A stretch of 64,000 nt of DNA from Mariannaea sp. PMI_226. Taxonomy: Eukaryota; Ascomycota; Sordariomycetes; Hypocreales; Nectriaceae. The notes beneath the pieces are model-generated. The model did no database searches, had not been told where the DNA came from, and saw nothing but the letters and a program-made list of their open reading frames with translations. The stretch covers positions 2,418,001 to 2,482,000 of the forward strand of contig JANFOG010000005.1 in NCBI GenBank assembly GCA_024336345.1. The letters are read 5' to 3'. Positions 12,701 through 23,525 of the stretch are shown here, in pieces. The first letter of the stretch is position 1; each line of letters opens with the position of its first letter. The translations under genes and the position numbers were made by a program.

Positions 12701-13617
12701 TTGACTTCCTGCGACAAGGCCCTCCTGGCTCTTCGGGCGGTCGCGTCCCACGCAGCGTTGCTCCATTCCGAGAGTCTGACGAAATGTCAGGCTTTGGCGG
12801 AAAGGCGGTCGACGCCTCTATCCCCGACGTTCGGTACAGCCAGGCCTCAACACATGCAACTGATACATCAATGCACTCTTCAATTAACTCCAACAGCGCT
12901 CTCCTCAAAAAGGTGGCTCCCGCACCAACTAGCAGAATGTTCGACGACGATGACATGATGCCTAAGCGCAAGACTAGACGAGTCAAGGATCCTTATGCCA
13001 TTGACTTTAGTGACGAAGAGGACGATGAGGACTTTATGATGACACCCAAGCCTCCGGTCAAGAAGGAAGAGAGTCTGGCAGAGTTTTTGCGAAACTACGA
13101 GCCACCACCGGTGCCTGATACGCCGCCAATCTCACAAAAGATGCCGAAGAAGAAGGCTAGTGCACCCAGCCTTATTGGTCGATTCACACGAAGTAGCAGC
13201 AACGCCAACTCCTCCAATTCCAACAATTCCAACAACAGCACTGTTCCGGCATTGCCACGTGTGGATTCGCGGTCCCTCAATAGTCGAGCCGGTGGGAGAG
13301 GTGGTTATGTCCCTATCCAAGTCAATATCCCTCCGGGCTACGACAAGTATGGCCCCATCGATAAACCCGCCCCTCGTCCGTCTGCCGCACCTGTCGCTGG
13401 CTCCATGGGCCGTGTCCCAATGAAGAGGTTCGAACCTCGGGAAGCCGTGTCGAACGCTAGCCGAACGTCTGACTTGGCTGCATTTCTTCGTGATTCAGAG
13501 CCTCCACCCGATCTGGCTATTCAAGCTTCACCATCTTTTGGTGATCGGGGAGAGAGCGGCAGCAGCAGTGGGTTGTCCAAGATGTTCAACCGCCGAAAGA
13601 AGTCCTCGATGGCATAA
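9727..13617 (+). CDS. Large conserved fungal protein of unknown function, mostly disordered
   Basis: Two exons (9727-12225 and 12277-13617) joined over a 51-nt GTGAGT..GCAG intron with a TACTAAAC branch site; the frame is kept, giving 1279 residues. Residues about 95-300 are ordered and helical. They run from VSSEALTLVNNFLDQLLFNF, through DWDLELVWKRTRLRCMVYSS, to a helix-rich segment after ISAVISPAVAIFLTSVLEYM. This looks like a histone-fold-type region, which is an inference. The rest is Ser/Pro/acidic and low-complexity, with many SP and RS sites. The C-terminal third carries four similar short motifs: DFAEFIKSTGP near 912, DLIDFLRQGPP near 973, LAEFLRNYEPPP near 1100 and DLAAFLRDSEPPP near 1232. 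The protein ends in a basic RRKKSSMA tail. Related fungal proteins have sometimes been labelled FLO11-like because of their Ser/Thr content. There is no signal peptide or GPI site, so a cell-wall flocculin is unlikely. Role unknown; a scaffold or regulatory protein fits best. Confidence 0.85.
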
Positions 13618-14616
13618 AAAAAGAAAAAAAAAGCAACGTTTACGACTTTTATCATCTTCGTACCGCTTCTTCACGATCTTTTTCTTCTCGCTTACGAGCT
13701 TATGTACCTAATACTTGGTTTTCATTTGCAAAAATTCCAGTCACGAGCGTTGCAGAAACCTCTCCTTGACTTGCCTTGCCTTTTTTCTTCTCTATTGCTA
13801 GGCAGTCAAGTTGTTGGGTATTTGATCCTTGCTTGCAGTCCAATACCACCAATCCGGATTGCCAGTGTTTACATGAGATGCATTCATTTTTTTATTTCCA
13901 ATTTTTGTTCTGTTTTTCATCTTTCTCTTCATTCTTACATTTCTTTTGATCTCTCTTGGGCCTTTTATCGGCTCATTTCTACCCCCTTGGCTCCTCTGCC
14001 TTCTATTCATGTGGGCTGAAAAAGAAATAGTGCTGGGTGGAGCGTTGAGGATGTGGTCCTGTTGAAGAAGGTTGTCACTGAGCAGCCCAAAAAGTAAGGA
14101 GATTTAGCGAGGATTGAGATAAACAATTCCACCCTAGAAGGGGAAGATATGTGTTGTTGGAGAAGTAGTTACTAGACCGTCGATGAGAACTATTTAGGGT
14201 ACCGAGCTCGGACAAGAAGCCGTCTCTGATATTGAAGAAGCTGGATGATTTAACGAGCCTCATGTGCAGTTGCCTACCTTTTCTTTGCGTTGGTTTTCTT
14301 TTTTCCTTCATTTCTTTTCGAAAAAAATCGCCTTTCTGTCGTGAAGCATTCTTTATTTGGCCCATGCTTCACAAAGCGGCGAAATGATTAATCCATGGAT
14401 TACAATAAAAAAGGTTGATAATGCAGGGGAAAGGCAATCAATCAACCTCGATTCACGATCAAAAAATTGCGGTAGTAGAGATGTATAGTATGTAGTTTGA
14501 ATTTGAAAATTGACAATATTTCATCTAGATATCAGGGTATCAACCGAAAAAAACAGGACCTCGATGTGTGTGAAAAGGGGGTGGGAAAGTTCATCAAATC
14601 CGTCGTTATGCCACAA
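13618..14616. other. Intergenic between convergent genes
   Basis: T-rich 3' flanking DNA of the rightward 9727 gene and the leftward CsbD gene, including A- and T-rich tracts near 13620 and 14300. It presumably holds both polyadenylation regions. No gene seen. Confidence 0.65.
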
Positions 14617-15266
14617 TCACTCCTTGCGCTCAGCCTCTGCTTTCCTCTGGAGGTCTGCCTCAACACCACGCTGCTGGGTCTTGCCCTCGTCATGCATTCG
14701 CTGGTAATGGGCCTGACCCTCGCTGTCGCCAGTGATGTTTGCCATGGCACCGCCGACTGTGCCCTGGAAGCGCTTGCCCATTCCGGAGCCCAAGTCGTTG
14801 ACTTGGCCGCGGGCCTCCTGCTGCTGGCCCTCGAGGTTTTGCTGACGACCGGAATTCTTCAAGGACTGGATGAGAAAAAGATTGTTAGTCTCGAGTTACA
14901 CTGATTTTTATCATGCCTATTCAAGGTCCTAGGGAAGGAAAAGGGGAGTGGAGGGGGTTAACATACCTCATTACCAATGAATCCGCCAAGCGCCTCTTTA
15001 GCAGCGCCCATGGTCTGGTTCCAGGAACCCTCAGTGCGGTTGGGATCGTCTTTGGCGACGCCAGAGGTTGAAATGGTACCGCCGGGCACCTTCACGGCGG
15101 CGTGGGAAGCCTCGTGCTCAGCTTCGGCCTTGTTCTTGCGCTCCTGGGCCTCGACCTTGTCGGCAGAGTTTCCGGTCACGCTGCCGATAACATTTTGAAC
15201 GGCGCCGGTGGCAGAGTCGACGTAGGACTGGAGGGTGGAAGAGTTGTTGTTGTTGGGGGCAGACAT
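14617..15266 (-). CDS. CsbD-like stress-response protein
   Basis: Two exons (15266-14967 and 14865-14617) joined across a 101-nt GTATGT..CCAG intron at phase 0, giving 182 residues. The protein is small, very hydrophilic and rich in Gly, Ala, Gln, Glu and Lys. The segment SWNQTMGAAKEALGGFIGNE, running on to LKNSGRQQNLEGQQQEARGQ, is the CsbD-like signature (G..KE..G...GN..L...G......G). A weaker similar unit lies near the N terminus (SATGAVQNVIGSVTGN). Bacterial CsbD is a general-stress protein. A fungal relative, Hmp1 of Ustilago, has been described as binding mismatched or cruciform DNA. Cytosolic or nuclear location is expected, as there is no signal or membrane segment. The 5' flank is C/T-rich, typical of a well-expressed fungal gene. 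Confidence 0.82.
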
Positions 15267-17642
15267 GATGGATATATGTGGGTAGACGGTTTGGTCTTGG
15301 TGAAGATGTTGGTAAGAGTTGAGATGTGATAGAGTTTGATGTTGTTTGAGATTGTTGCTTGTGTTGAATAAGAAAGTCTGAACTAGATGAAGCTGGCAGA
15401 GGGTTTATATATTCATGGACGAGAAGTCTTATTGCGATGCGAACCAGCCCTAAGTGAAACAATTATATCATAGGTAGGTAAGATATCATGGCATGTGCAA
15501 GGTACGTAGTGTATGTGTCCCCATTTCCCGACCTTGGTGAGACAAGTTTCCAGAAGAATCCCCCCCTAAATGATGTCATGAAGTACAAAAACGTGTTGTC
15601 CATTCCCGATATCCTACTTCTACTGTAATTGGTATGTGGAGGGGAGATTGGAAGAGAGGGTTGAATGGCAAACTGGTTGTTAGGAAGTACGTACATAGCC
15701 TTTGTTGGTGGTGCCTTGGACACAATGACGTCAACACTTTTCGTCAGGCTTCTCAACGTCCTCCACTCTTTTACTACATTCGCGACCCACGACCCACGAC
15801 CCGCAACGCGCAGCAACGAGTGGCCACAAGTAGGGGGGAAAAAAGGGCTCCAGGTTTGTGGCGATCGATCGGGACGGTGATCAATCGGGGCATTCATGCT
15901 GTGAAGATCCAAACAATGTTCGTCATTTTGGCCTACTGTAGGTACAGTAGGTATCTTAGACTGCATCTGTTGGATATCATCGTGAGACACGTACAATTGA
16001 GATATGGGTGGAAAAGTTGAATGAATGGATGGATGAAGGACAGGAAATGAAGAAAGGAAGCAACTCATCTGACGATTTGCTTACTTCCCTCACCTATAAC
16101 CTCATTTGCCTGCCGATAATTCCGTCAGATTATGGGACGAAACGCAGGTTGATACTCCCACAAAATCACATATCAAGGGGACATTTTAATATCCTGAACG
16201 TAATGGCATGTTATATGACAAAAATGAAATGTTCTCCTTCGATTTCTCTCAGGAAAGCAGGTCATTAAGTCCTCGCCGACTCATCATATCGAACAAACCG
16301 TAAAATAGACATGATCATTCTTTAAGAGTCGGGGGCAAAAACAAGAAGCTTTTCCGGTGTTGACCACGATACGAGGCAGGATGCATATATGAATCTAAAG
16401 GTCCTTGACCAATCGAGCTCCCCCGAGCACAGGGGCCCGACGGATTGGCAGAATGTCCATCTTTCTCCGATGTTGCTTACTTCGGAAGCTACGAAGGTGA
16501 AGATGCAGCTAGCCATGATATGATAACCAAGAAGCTACTGCACCTGTTACGAACCCCCAAGGCTACAAAACGGTGCTTAGCCAAACGAACAGTAAAAGAA
16601 GAGGCTGTGTTGCTGGGCAGCTGTGGGCTATATAGTTTCAAGCCTCCGCTTTTTTGGTGTGAAATCTCTACTGATTGCGATGGCAAAATGACCCAGAGGA
16701 CCTATATTGAAGATGTTTTTGAAGCTAGACATGAAGAAGCGACTTGATAAAACGCAGGACACTACGTCTTGGATGAAGACGGTGATGGTTTTGGCTGCAG
16801 TCCGAGCCAGCACAATCCCGAGCGAACCCCGCAGCAGCTGGGTGGCTGCAAAGCACTATGTTAGAACATATCATCACTGGGAGGTTGACACCGTGAAAGA
16901 CCTTGCTGAGGAGAGCTGGTGCCGACTCAGCCAGCAAAAAGGCCAACTAGTAGAATGAGTCCATGTCGCAGAGACTGCGGCCAACGATTGATTTAGAAAG
17001 GAAGCCAACTCACTGGTAACTTTTATTTTTCCCTCTTCGTTATTCTGTCTTTACTATCTTTGCTTTCTCTAGGATCATTTACACAAGGGAAGAAACTGAA
17101 TTAGTGAAAGCATATATCATAAAAACTTCCTCGGAGGTGGTAGTCAATACGCAGCACAATGAACGGTCATCTCTCATTTGATAGCAAATATAGGTTGTCA
17201 AAGATGGACCTTGTCCAAACTCTCGCATTTACGCCAAGTGGGATGAACAAAGTCCTGCTTTTATTTCTGTGTTGCAGGAATAGAGATGTAAAAGAAAAAG
17301 GGGGGCATTGCTTTTTGCTCTGAACCGCGCCCATGTTTCCCCAATGTATTTAGAATATCATCCTTTGTCCCGAGACTCCCATCCCCACCTCCCCTCCTCC
17401 TCTGCCTCCCCCTGCCCCGCCTGTCTTATCACCCTCACAAAAAGCCCAAGAGAAAAGAGGTATCGTGTTATTACAGTGCTATACAGACGCGACTGAGCCA
17501 CGCAGTCGGTCATTCCTCCGCTGTCATTCTTTCAAGTTCATGTCTCCTCAAGAGACTCGACTATAGCGGTCCTTATTTTTGCTTATTGTTGGCACCCAAA
17601 CTCATCACTCATCCATTAAAACTGTCCAGTTCATCAATTTTT
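15267..17642. other. Intergenic, promoter of the CsbD gene plus 3' flank of NFS1
   Basis: A TATATA-like motif lies near 15405 (minus-strand TATAAAC), about 140 nt upstream of the CsbD ATG, and a CT-rich leader follows. A frame at 16445-16747 opens with ATG but has no recognisable content. No gene is supported in the remaining 2 kb. Confidence 0.6.
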
Positions 17643-19323
17643 TTAGTGCTGGCTCCATTGGATGGTGTTTAGGTCGATACCCTCCTGCACCAACTCCCAA
17701 AGAGGGCTCAGCTCTCGGAGGAAGGTGACACGCTCCTCCACGGCCTTCAATACGTAGTCAATCTCAGCATCAGTGGTGAAACGGCCAATACCGAATCGAA
17801 TGCTGCTGTGAGCACTCTCATCACTGTTGCCAAGGGCACGCAGGACGTAGCTAGGCTCTAGCGAGGCCGAAGTGCAAGCGCTACCGGATGACAGGGCAAT
17901 GTCCTTCAGGGCCATAAGCAGAGACTCTCCCTCGACATAGGCAAAAGAGACATTGACACAGCCAGGGTAGAAGGCCTTGGGGTCGCCGTTCTGGGTGGTG
18001 TGTTCCATAGCGAGGAGACCATTGAGCAAGCGGTCAGAGAGGGACTTGACACGCTTCGAGTCATACTGGATATATGTTGTTAGCGATATCGGCCAAAAAG
18101 GACTCTATTGGTCCCGAAAAAGAAAAGCAGTACATACCTCCATCTCCTCCTTGGCAATGCGGCATGCCTCACCAAAGCCAGCAACCAGTGGGGGAGCGAG
18201 TGTTCCGCTTCGAAGGCCTCGCTCCTGACCACCACCGGTGATGAGGGGGTCCAAACGGACACGAGGTCGTCGGCGAACATAGCAGGCGCCAATACCCTTG
18301 GGACCGTAAATCTTGTGCGAGGAAATCGACATGAGATCGATGTTCATGGCATTCACGTCCATGGGGATCTTTCCAACGGCTTGGGCAGCGTCGGTGTGGA
18401 AGAACACCTTCTTCTTGCGGCAGAGCTTGCCAATCTCCTCGATGGGCTGGATTACACCAATCTCGTTGTTGACGGCCATGACACTGACCAATGCAGTCTC
18501 GGGCTTGATGGCGGCCTCAAGATCCTCCATCTTGATGAGGCCATTGCCCTGCACGGGGAGGTAAGTGACTTCGAAACCCTCGTCCTGAAGGTGGCGACAG
18601 CTGTCGAGAACGCACTTATGCTCGGTCTGTGTGGTGATAATGTGCTTCTTCTTGCCGGAGCGACCGAAGAAGCGAGCAACGCCTTTGATGCTCATATTAT
18701 TACTCTCGGTAGCACCGCTGGTGAAGATAATTTCTTTGGAGTCGGCGCCGATGAGGTTGGCGATATGCTCTCTGGCCTCTTCAACAGCCTTCTCGCTCTC
18801 CCAGCCGTAGGAGTGGGTTCGGGAGTGAGGGTTGCCGTAAACGCCAGTGTAGAAGGGCATCATCGCATCGAGAACTCGAGGGTCGACGGGGGTGGTGGCT
18901 TGCATATCAAGATAAATTGGTCTCTGACCTTCGTCCATGACAGTTGCTTGCTTGAACACCTCTATATATAAAAAAAAAATTGGTCAGTCTCGGAAGCAAG
19001 CTCCGGGGACGATTATATCCTCGAATTTATATACAAAGATGATAAAACTTACCAGCCATCGGGCTAACCTTGACGTTCATATGAGAATCGAGGGAAGGGG
19101 GAGGAATGTCGGCAAATTCACTCTTGTCGAGCTTGATGACCGTCTCGACCTTGGCATGGTCCTTCTTGGATTCAGTCACATATCCGCGATGCGATTGTCC
19201 GTGCTGCCTCGCCGCAACGAGGGCGGTGCGGGATAGAGGTCGTAATGAGCCGGCAGTGACGCGCGAGCTGACGCTCAGGCGGCCTGCCGATCTCAATGCG
19301 CAGGATGTTATGTTGCTGGCCAT
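17643..19323 (-). CDS. nfs1: Cysteine desulfurase, mitochondrial
   Basis: Pyridoxal-phosphate enzyme that removes sulfur from L-cysteine and passes it to the Isu scaffold with Isd11 and frataxin, the first step of Fe-S cluster assembly. It also supplies sulfur for tRNA thiolation. Three exons (19323-19053, 18961-18138, 18065-17643) with introns of 91 and 72 nt give 505 residues, the usual fungal length. I chose the ATG at 19323 because it is followed by a basic, Ser/Arg/Ala-rich presequence ([11 protein letters not shown]) of about 50 residues. An in-frame ATG at 19473 would extend it without a targeting pattern. Family marks: [50 protein letters not shown]. The PLP lysine is in [10 protein letters not shown] (K307) and the catalytic loop cysteine in [10 protein letters not shown] (C429). 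The gene is leftward, divergent from the Rvs167 gene 1.8 kb away. Confidence 0.97.
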
Positions 19324-21083
19324 GATGGTTGTGTAGAACGAAGCCAGCAAGTTGACGAGGAGCGGAGTGGGAGAAGAGAGGTTCAAACGGTTGTCGATGT
19401 TGGTTGTGGGGGATTTGTCATTTGCCATCGGCTCGGTCACTCGGTGATAAGCCGGGAGATCCAGCGCGCTCATTGGCCAGAGCCCCCGGCACCGGCAGAT
19501 ATACCCATAAAAAAATGACGAAAGGGCACTGTCTTGAGGTGCTGGAAGGAGGGGAGAAGGAGGAGACGATTCGGGGAATTGGTTTAATTCCGCGACACAG
19601 CGGTCTTCTCGTCGTCATTTATACTATATACATGGACATTCGTATGTACACGGCGTGAGTAGCTATGCATTGATTACCTACTTACCTATTCACCATAATT
19701 TTACACACTACTGAGTGGTATACAGTTCCGTACCTTGCCTCCTTTTGACCTTTTTGCCTTTTTTTTTTTTGCCTCATCATTCACGTGAGGTGCATTTACG
19801 AACAGCAGTGTAAGTTGCTAACTGGGGCGAATCACCAGAAACGTTGTATACAAGAGTTAAAATCCATCGATTCATAACTCACCTGTGGCAGAATATCCCC
19901 TATTCTATTAATCCATTCCGTTTCTTTCACTGGATACTCCGCGTCAAGACACTTCCCATATGGCGAGTGCATAGACTACCCATGCAACACAGGTGTCATG
20001 AGGGCAAGCTAACTCACCTCCCGCTTTCCTGTTTTCCTGCTTTAGATATCCAGCACGTAAGAAAGGCACGCAGAGTGCGCGAGTATACTCTCCTCTGGGC
20101 CTGCTCCTAGGTTTGCCAGGCTTCAGGAAGTTCACGACAATGTCTTCTTACAACCGAGCTCACGGGGGGGCTCAAGGTAACAATACGAAGTACGACACTG
20201 GCAATCTGCTCGACACACTGTTTTCGTTCCAACCCCAGAGCGCCTGAAGCTCGTCCCAGTAATTTACATAGCAGGTACTTTATTGCAGTGGCGAAGTTAG
20301 AACAACCGTTGACCTGCCATACCATAGTAATGCCTGACCTTACGTACCAACAATACCACGCCTCCCACTCCTACCACTCCAAGCTGTACTGTGCTAATCC
20401 CAGACCGGGCAGGTCCTCCAGCCTCAATTCCCTGTCAGTCTAAGACACATCCACTGGGCGGGGGACCGACCCTAGCCCTTACCGTAGCGAGCAGTGACGC
20501 AAACATCCATCCATTTCTCAAAAGCCTAGGGGGAGAAACGGTGGTGGCCCCAGCTCATTATGGGTACCTGTAAAGATTACATTTTTAGTGGTGACGCAGC
20601 TTGCTCCTGGGGGGCGTCGCTTGCGTTCGACGACATTTTGTCCATCCGCAGAAGCCGAAGAGTAGCTACAGCACAGAGAAAGCGAGAGAGGAGAGAGGAG
20701 AAGAAGAAAAAAAAACACACAAGGGCCTTGCGCCACAAATTTCCCGCACTTCCACTCTCTTCTGTCCCCCATATTTACCTGTTTGTCAAGTACCTTGCTT
20801 GGGTACCTACAGCTCGGGTGTTGGCGCTTGACGGAAGAGCCACTGGCACAGCCACGTCCAAGTCGTCACCGGCCGGCACATGCCCTGATTAAGGTTGATT
20901 GATGCCTTCTTCTCAATCCCGGCGGCCTCGCGAGTTTGATATTACCACGACCATTGCTCTCCGACTTCCCTTTCTCCTCCTCCCTCCCCCCGTTCTTGTA
21001 ATCGACACTCCTGCCATCGCGCCTGCACGTATCCTAGGGTGTAATCCTCTGCTCACCGATTATCCCTTGTGTGTTCTTCCATC
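19324..21083. other. Shared upstream region of nfs1 and the Rvs167 gene
   Basis: Intergenic 1.76 kb between divergently transcribed genes. C/T-rich leader sequence precedes the ATG at 21084, and a poly-T run lies near 19757-19770. No coding frame with family features was found. Confidence 0.65.
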
Positions 21084-22655
21084 ATGAGCTTCAAAGGCTT
21101 TCAGAAGAGCGTCATCCGGGTAAGCCGTTTGCCCCTCATTCCCAGTTCTTTTGAGGGGAGGTTTAGATATCCAGAGCCCCAAAACTTGTTTCGCCATACT
21201 TCCTTTTTCTCTCCTCCTATGTATTTTCCTTTTTTTCTTGTCTCGCAAGCACTTTTTGTGTTGCAGTGCAACTCCATAGAACGTCATGTACTGACTGGGT
21301 AATTTTCGCTCTACCTCTAGGCGCCGCAAACTATCAAGTCGAGGTTCAACCTTGGCGAGAACACCAAAGACGCTGTCTACATTGACTCGGAGCGCCGCTT
21401 CCAGGAGCTCGAAACCGAGACGAAGAAGCTCCACGATGAATCCAAGAAGTACTTCGAGGCCATCAATGGCATGCTATCTCACCAGATCGCCTTCAGCCAG
21501 GCCATGACCGAAATCTACAAGCCCATATCTGGCCGTGTGTCCGACCCGGACTCCATTATCCCCGAAGGCAACCCAGAGGGTATCCGAGCCTGTGAAGAGT
21601 ACGAGGCAGTGGTCAAGGAGCTCCAGGAGACGCTGACCCCTGAGCTCGAAATGATCGAGACGAGGGTCATTAGACCTGCCAATGAGTTGCTCGACGTCAT
21701 CAAGGTGATACGCAAGACAGCAGTCAAGCGCGAACACAAGAAGCTCGACTATGATAGACACCGCAACTCCCTCAAGAAATTGCAAGACAAGAAGGATCGA
21801 AGCGCCAAAGACGAGAAAGCCATATGGAAGCTCGAGGGCGAGCTAGAACAGTCTACCCAGGACTTCAATTACTTCAACGACCTGCTTAAGGATGAGCTTC
21901 CCAAGCTATTCGAGCTTGAGCGCCAATTCATCCAGCCTCTCTTCCAGTCTTTTTACTACATGCAGCTCAACATCTTCTACACCCTCCACGAGAGGATGCA
22001 GCGGTGCGACATTGGCTACTTTGATCTAACGCTAGATATCGAGGAGGCCTTCATCGCAAAGCGTGGCGATATTCAAGAACAGGCCGAAGCTTTGTCAATC
22101 GTCCGATTCAAGACCACCGGCCAGAGAAGACCGCCCAAATATCAACGTCCCGGCGCCGCTCTTGAAGCGCCCAAGCAGCCAGCCCTGCTCACCCAGGGCG
22201 AGGATACGAAGCCAAGTTTCACTGGTGCCTCCAGCGCCGCCAAGGTCCCAGCCTACGCGAACCAACATTTATCCGCCGAACCAAATCCTCCCCCACCATA
22301 TTCCCCTCCCACCGGTGCCAAAGCTGGAATGGCATCGATTGCTGCTGCCAAGTCGAAGCCTAAGCCCCCGCCTCCGAAGCCCAAGCCATCCCGGTTTAGC
22401 GCTACCCCGGCTGCCGAAATGGCGACTGCCCTGTACGATTTCTCTGCTCAGGCTGAAGGTGATTTGAGCTTCACCGCGGGCGAAGTTATCGAAATCGTCA
22501 CGAGAACACAGAACGAGAACGAATGGTGGACGGGAAAGCTGAATGGCAAGCAAGGCCAGTTTCCAGGTATGTGGCAGAGGGCTTTCATTCCGAGTTGAGG
22601 CCTACGAAATACTAATCAAGTCTACATAGGTAATTATGTACGCCTTGGAAGCTAA
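21084..22655 (+). CDS. rvs167: BAR-SH3 protein, Rvs167/Hob1 (amphiphysin) homologue
   Basis: Membrane-curving endocytic adaptor: the BAR domain binds curved plasma membrane and the SH3 domain binds proline-rich actin-patch partners. Three exons: 21084-21119 (12 codons), 21321-22566 and 22630-22655, with introns of 201 and 63 nt. The last exon restores the SH3 end GNYVRLGS that the unspliced frame loses, and total length is 435 residues. The start MSFKGFQKSVIR followed by APQTIKSRFNLGE is typical of Rvs167 and forms the amphipathic H0 helix region. The BAR domain spans about 13-245, with RRFQELETETKKL and KKLDYDRHRNSL. A Pro/Ala/Lys-rich linker (NPPPPYSPP, PKPPPPKPKPSR) leads into the SH3 domain at 379-435 (ALYDFSAQAEGDLSF, EWWTGKLNGKQGQFPG). 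Convergent with the F-box gene. Confidence 0.95.
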
Positions 22656-23525
22656 ACAAACAAACAAAAAAAGCAAAAAAGAAAATTCATCACACAACAT
22701 ACTAGATGAACGAGAAGCTCGTTGATGGACCCCTCATTACTTTATTTCGACAAGTGCCACCAACTGGCCAACAGCTCAAGCGAGGTTGTCGTACCTACTC
22801 ATATACTCAAACGAGCCGCACCCATCGATACATGGAGAGGATGAGACCGCAAGGAGGCTAGGGGATAGAAGGCCCGCAAGTCATTGCATGCAACGGGGAT
22901 AGGGGTGTGTTTGAACATCATTTCTGGACGGGTGGTCTCTGTGGTCGGAGTATGGTATACTTGGCGTTGCGCGACAGGCTTTTTGCTTGAAAGAATATAA
23001 TACCACCAGAGACTCTTTTTTTTTTGGAATACATTATGAGACTGCATGCGTTGTCCCAAAGCCGAAAAAGTTGGAATTGATTCTAGTTTGCTTTGGCATT
23101 AAGCCGCATAGAGGATTAAGCCTCATTGAGTTTTTTCCCTCTCCCAGGTAAGGTCCCATAGTTGGCGAGCAAATCCTCTCATCCTGCTCTATTAGACGAT
23201 CCTCCACGGTGGATCTGGGTCATCTCCTTGAAAATAAGCAGCCAGTTATAAGCCTTCTTTGTCCCTCAGGTCTACAAATGAAGGACCATCAAGTACGGTA
23301 GCTTGCATTGGCTTAGCCGTCGTGTCCCCCCCTCTGCCTTCTGAGTACATATATTGGGGTCCAAAGTCTAATCAATGGTACAAGCTGTATTGATATGACT
23401 TAACCAAGGAGATGTCCGTAAAGGGTCTTTTCATTGATCATCTCATCAATGTAAGACGCTTGTAAGCAGAACTGATGAGGCATGATATAGGAAAATGAAT
23501 AAGAGGAAGCGACAGTTGAGCGTGG
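22656..23525. other. 3' intergenic region between convergent genes
   Basis: 870 nt between the stop of the Rvs167 gene and the stop of the F-box gene. It starts with A-rich sequence (about 22655-22690) that fits a polyadenylation region. Nothing else is recognisable. Confidence 0.65.

Noticed and set aside
15463..16068. 201-codon minus-strand frame in the CsbD upstream region
   Set aside because: No domain features or splice partners; lies in probable promoter DNA.
18108..18971. 287-codon open frame on the plus strand
   Set aside because: Exactly antisense to the main exon of nfs1; a shadow produced by biased codon use, with no family features.
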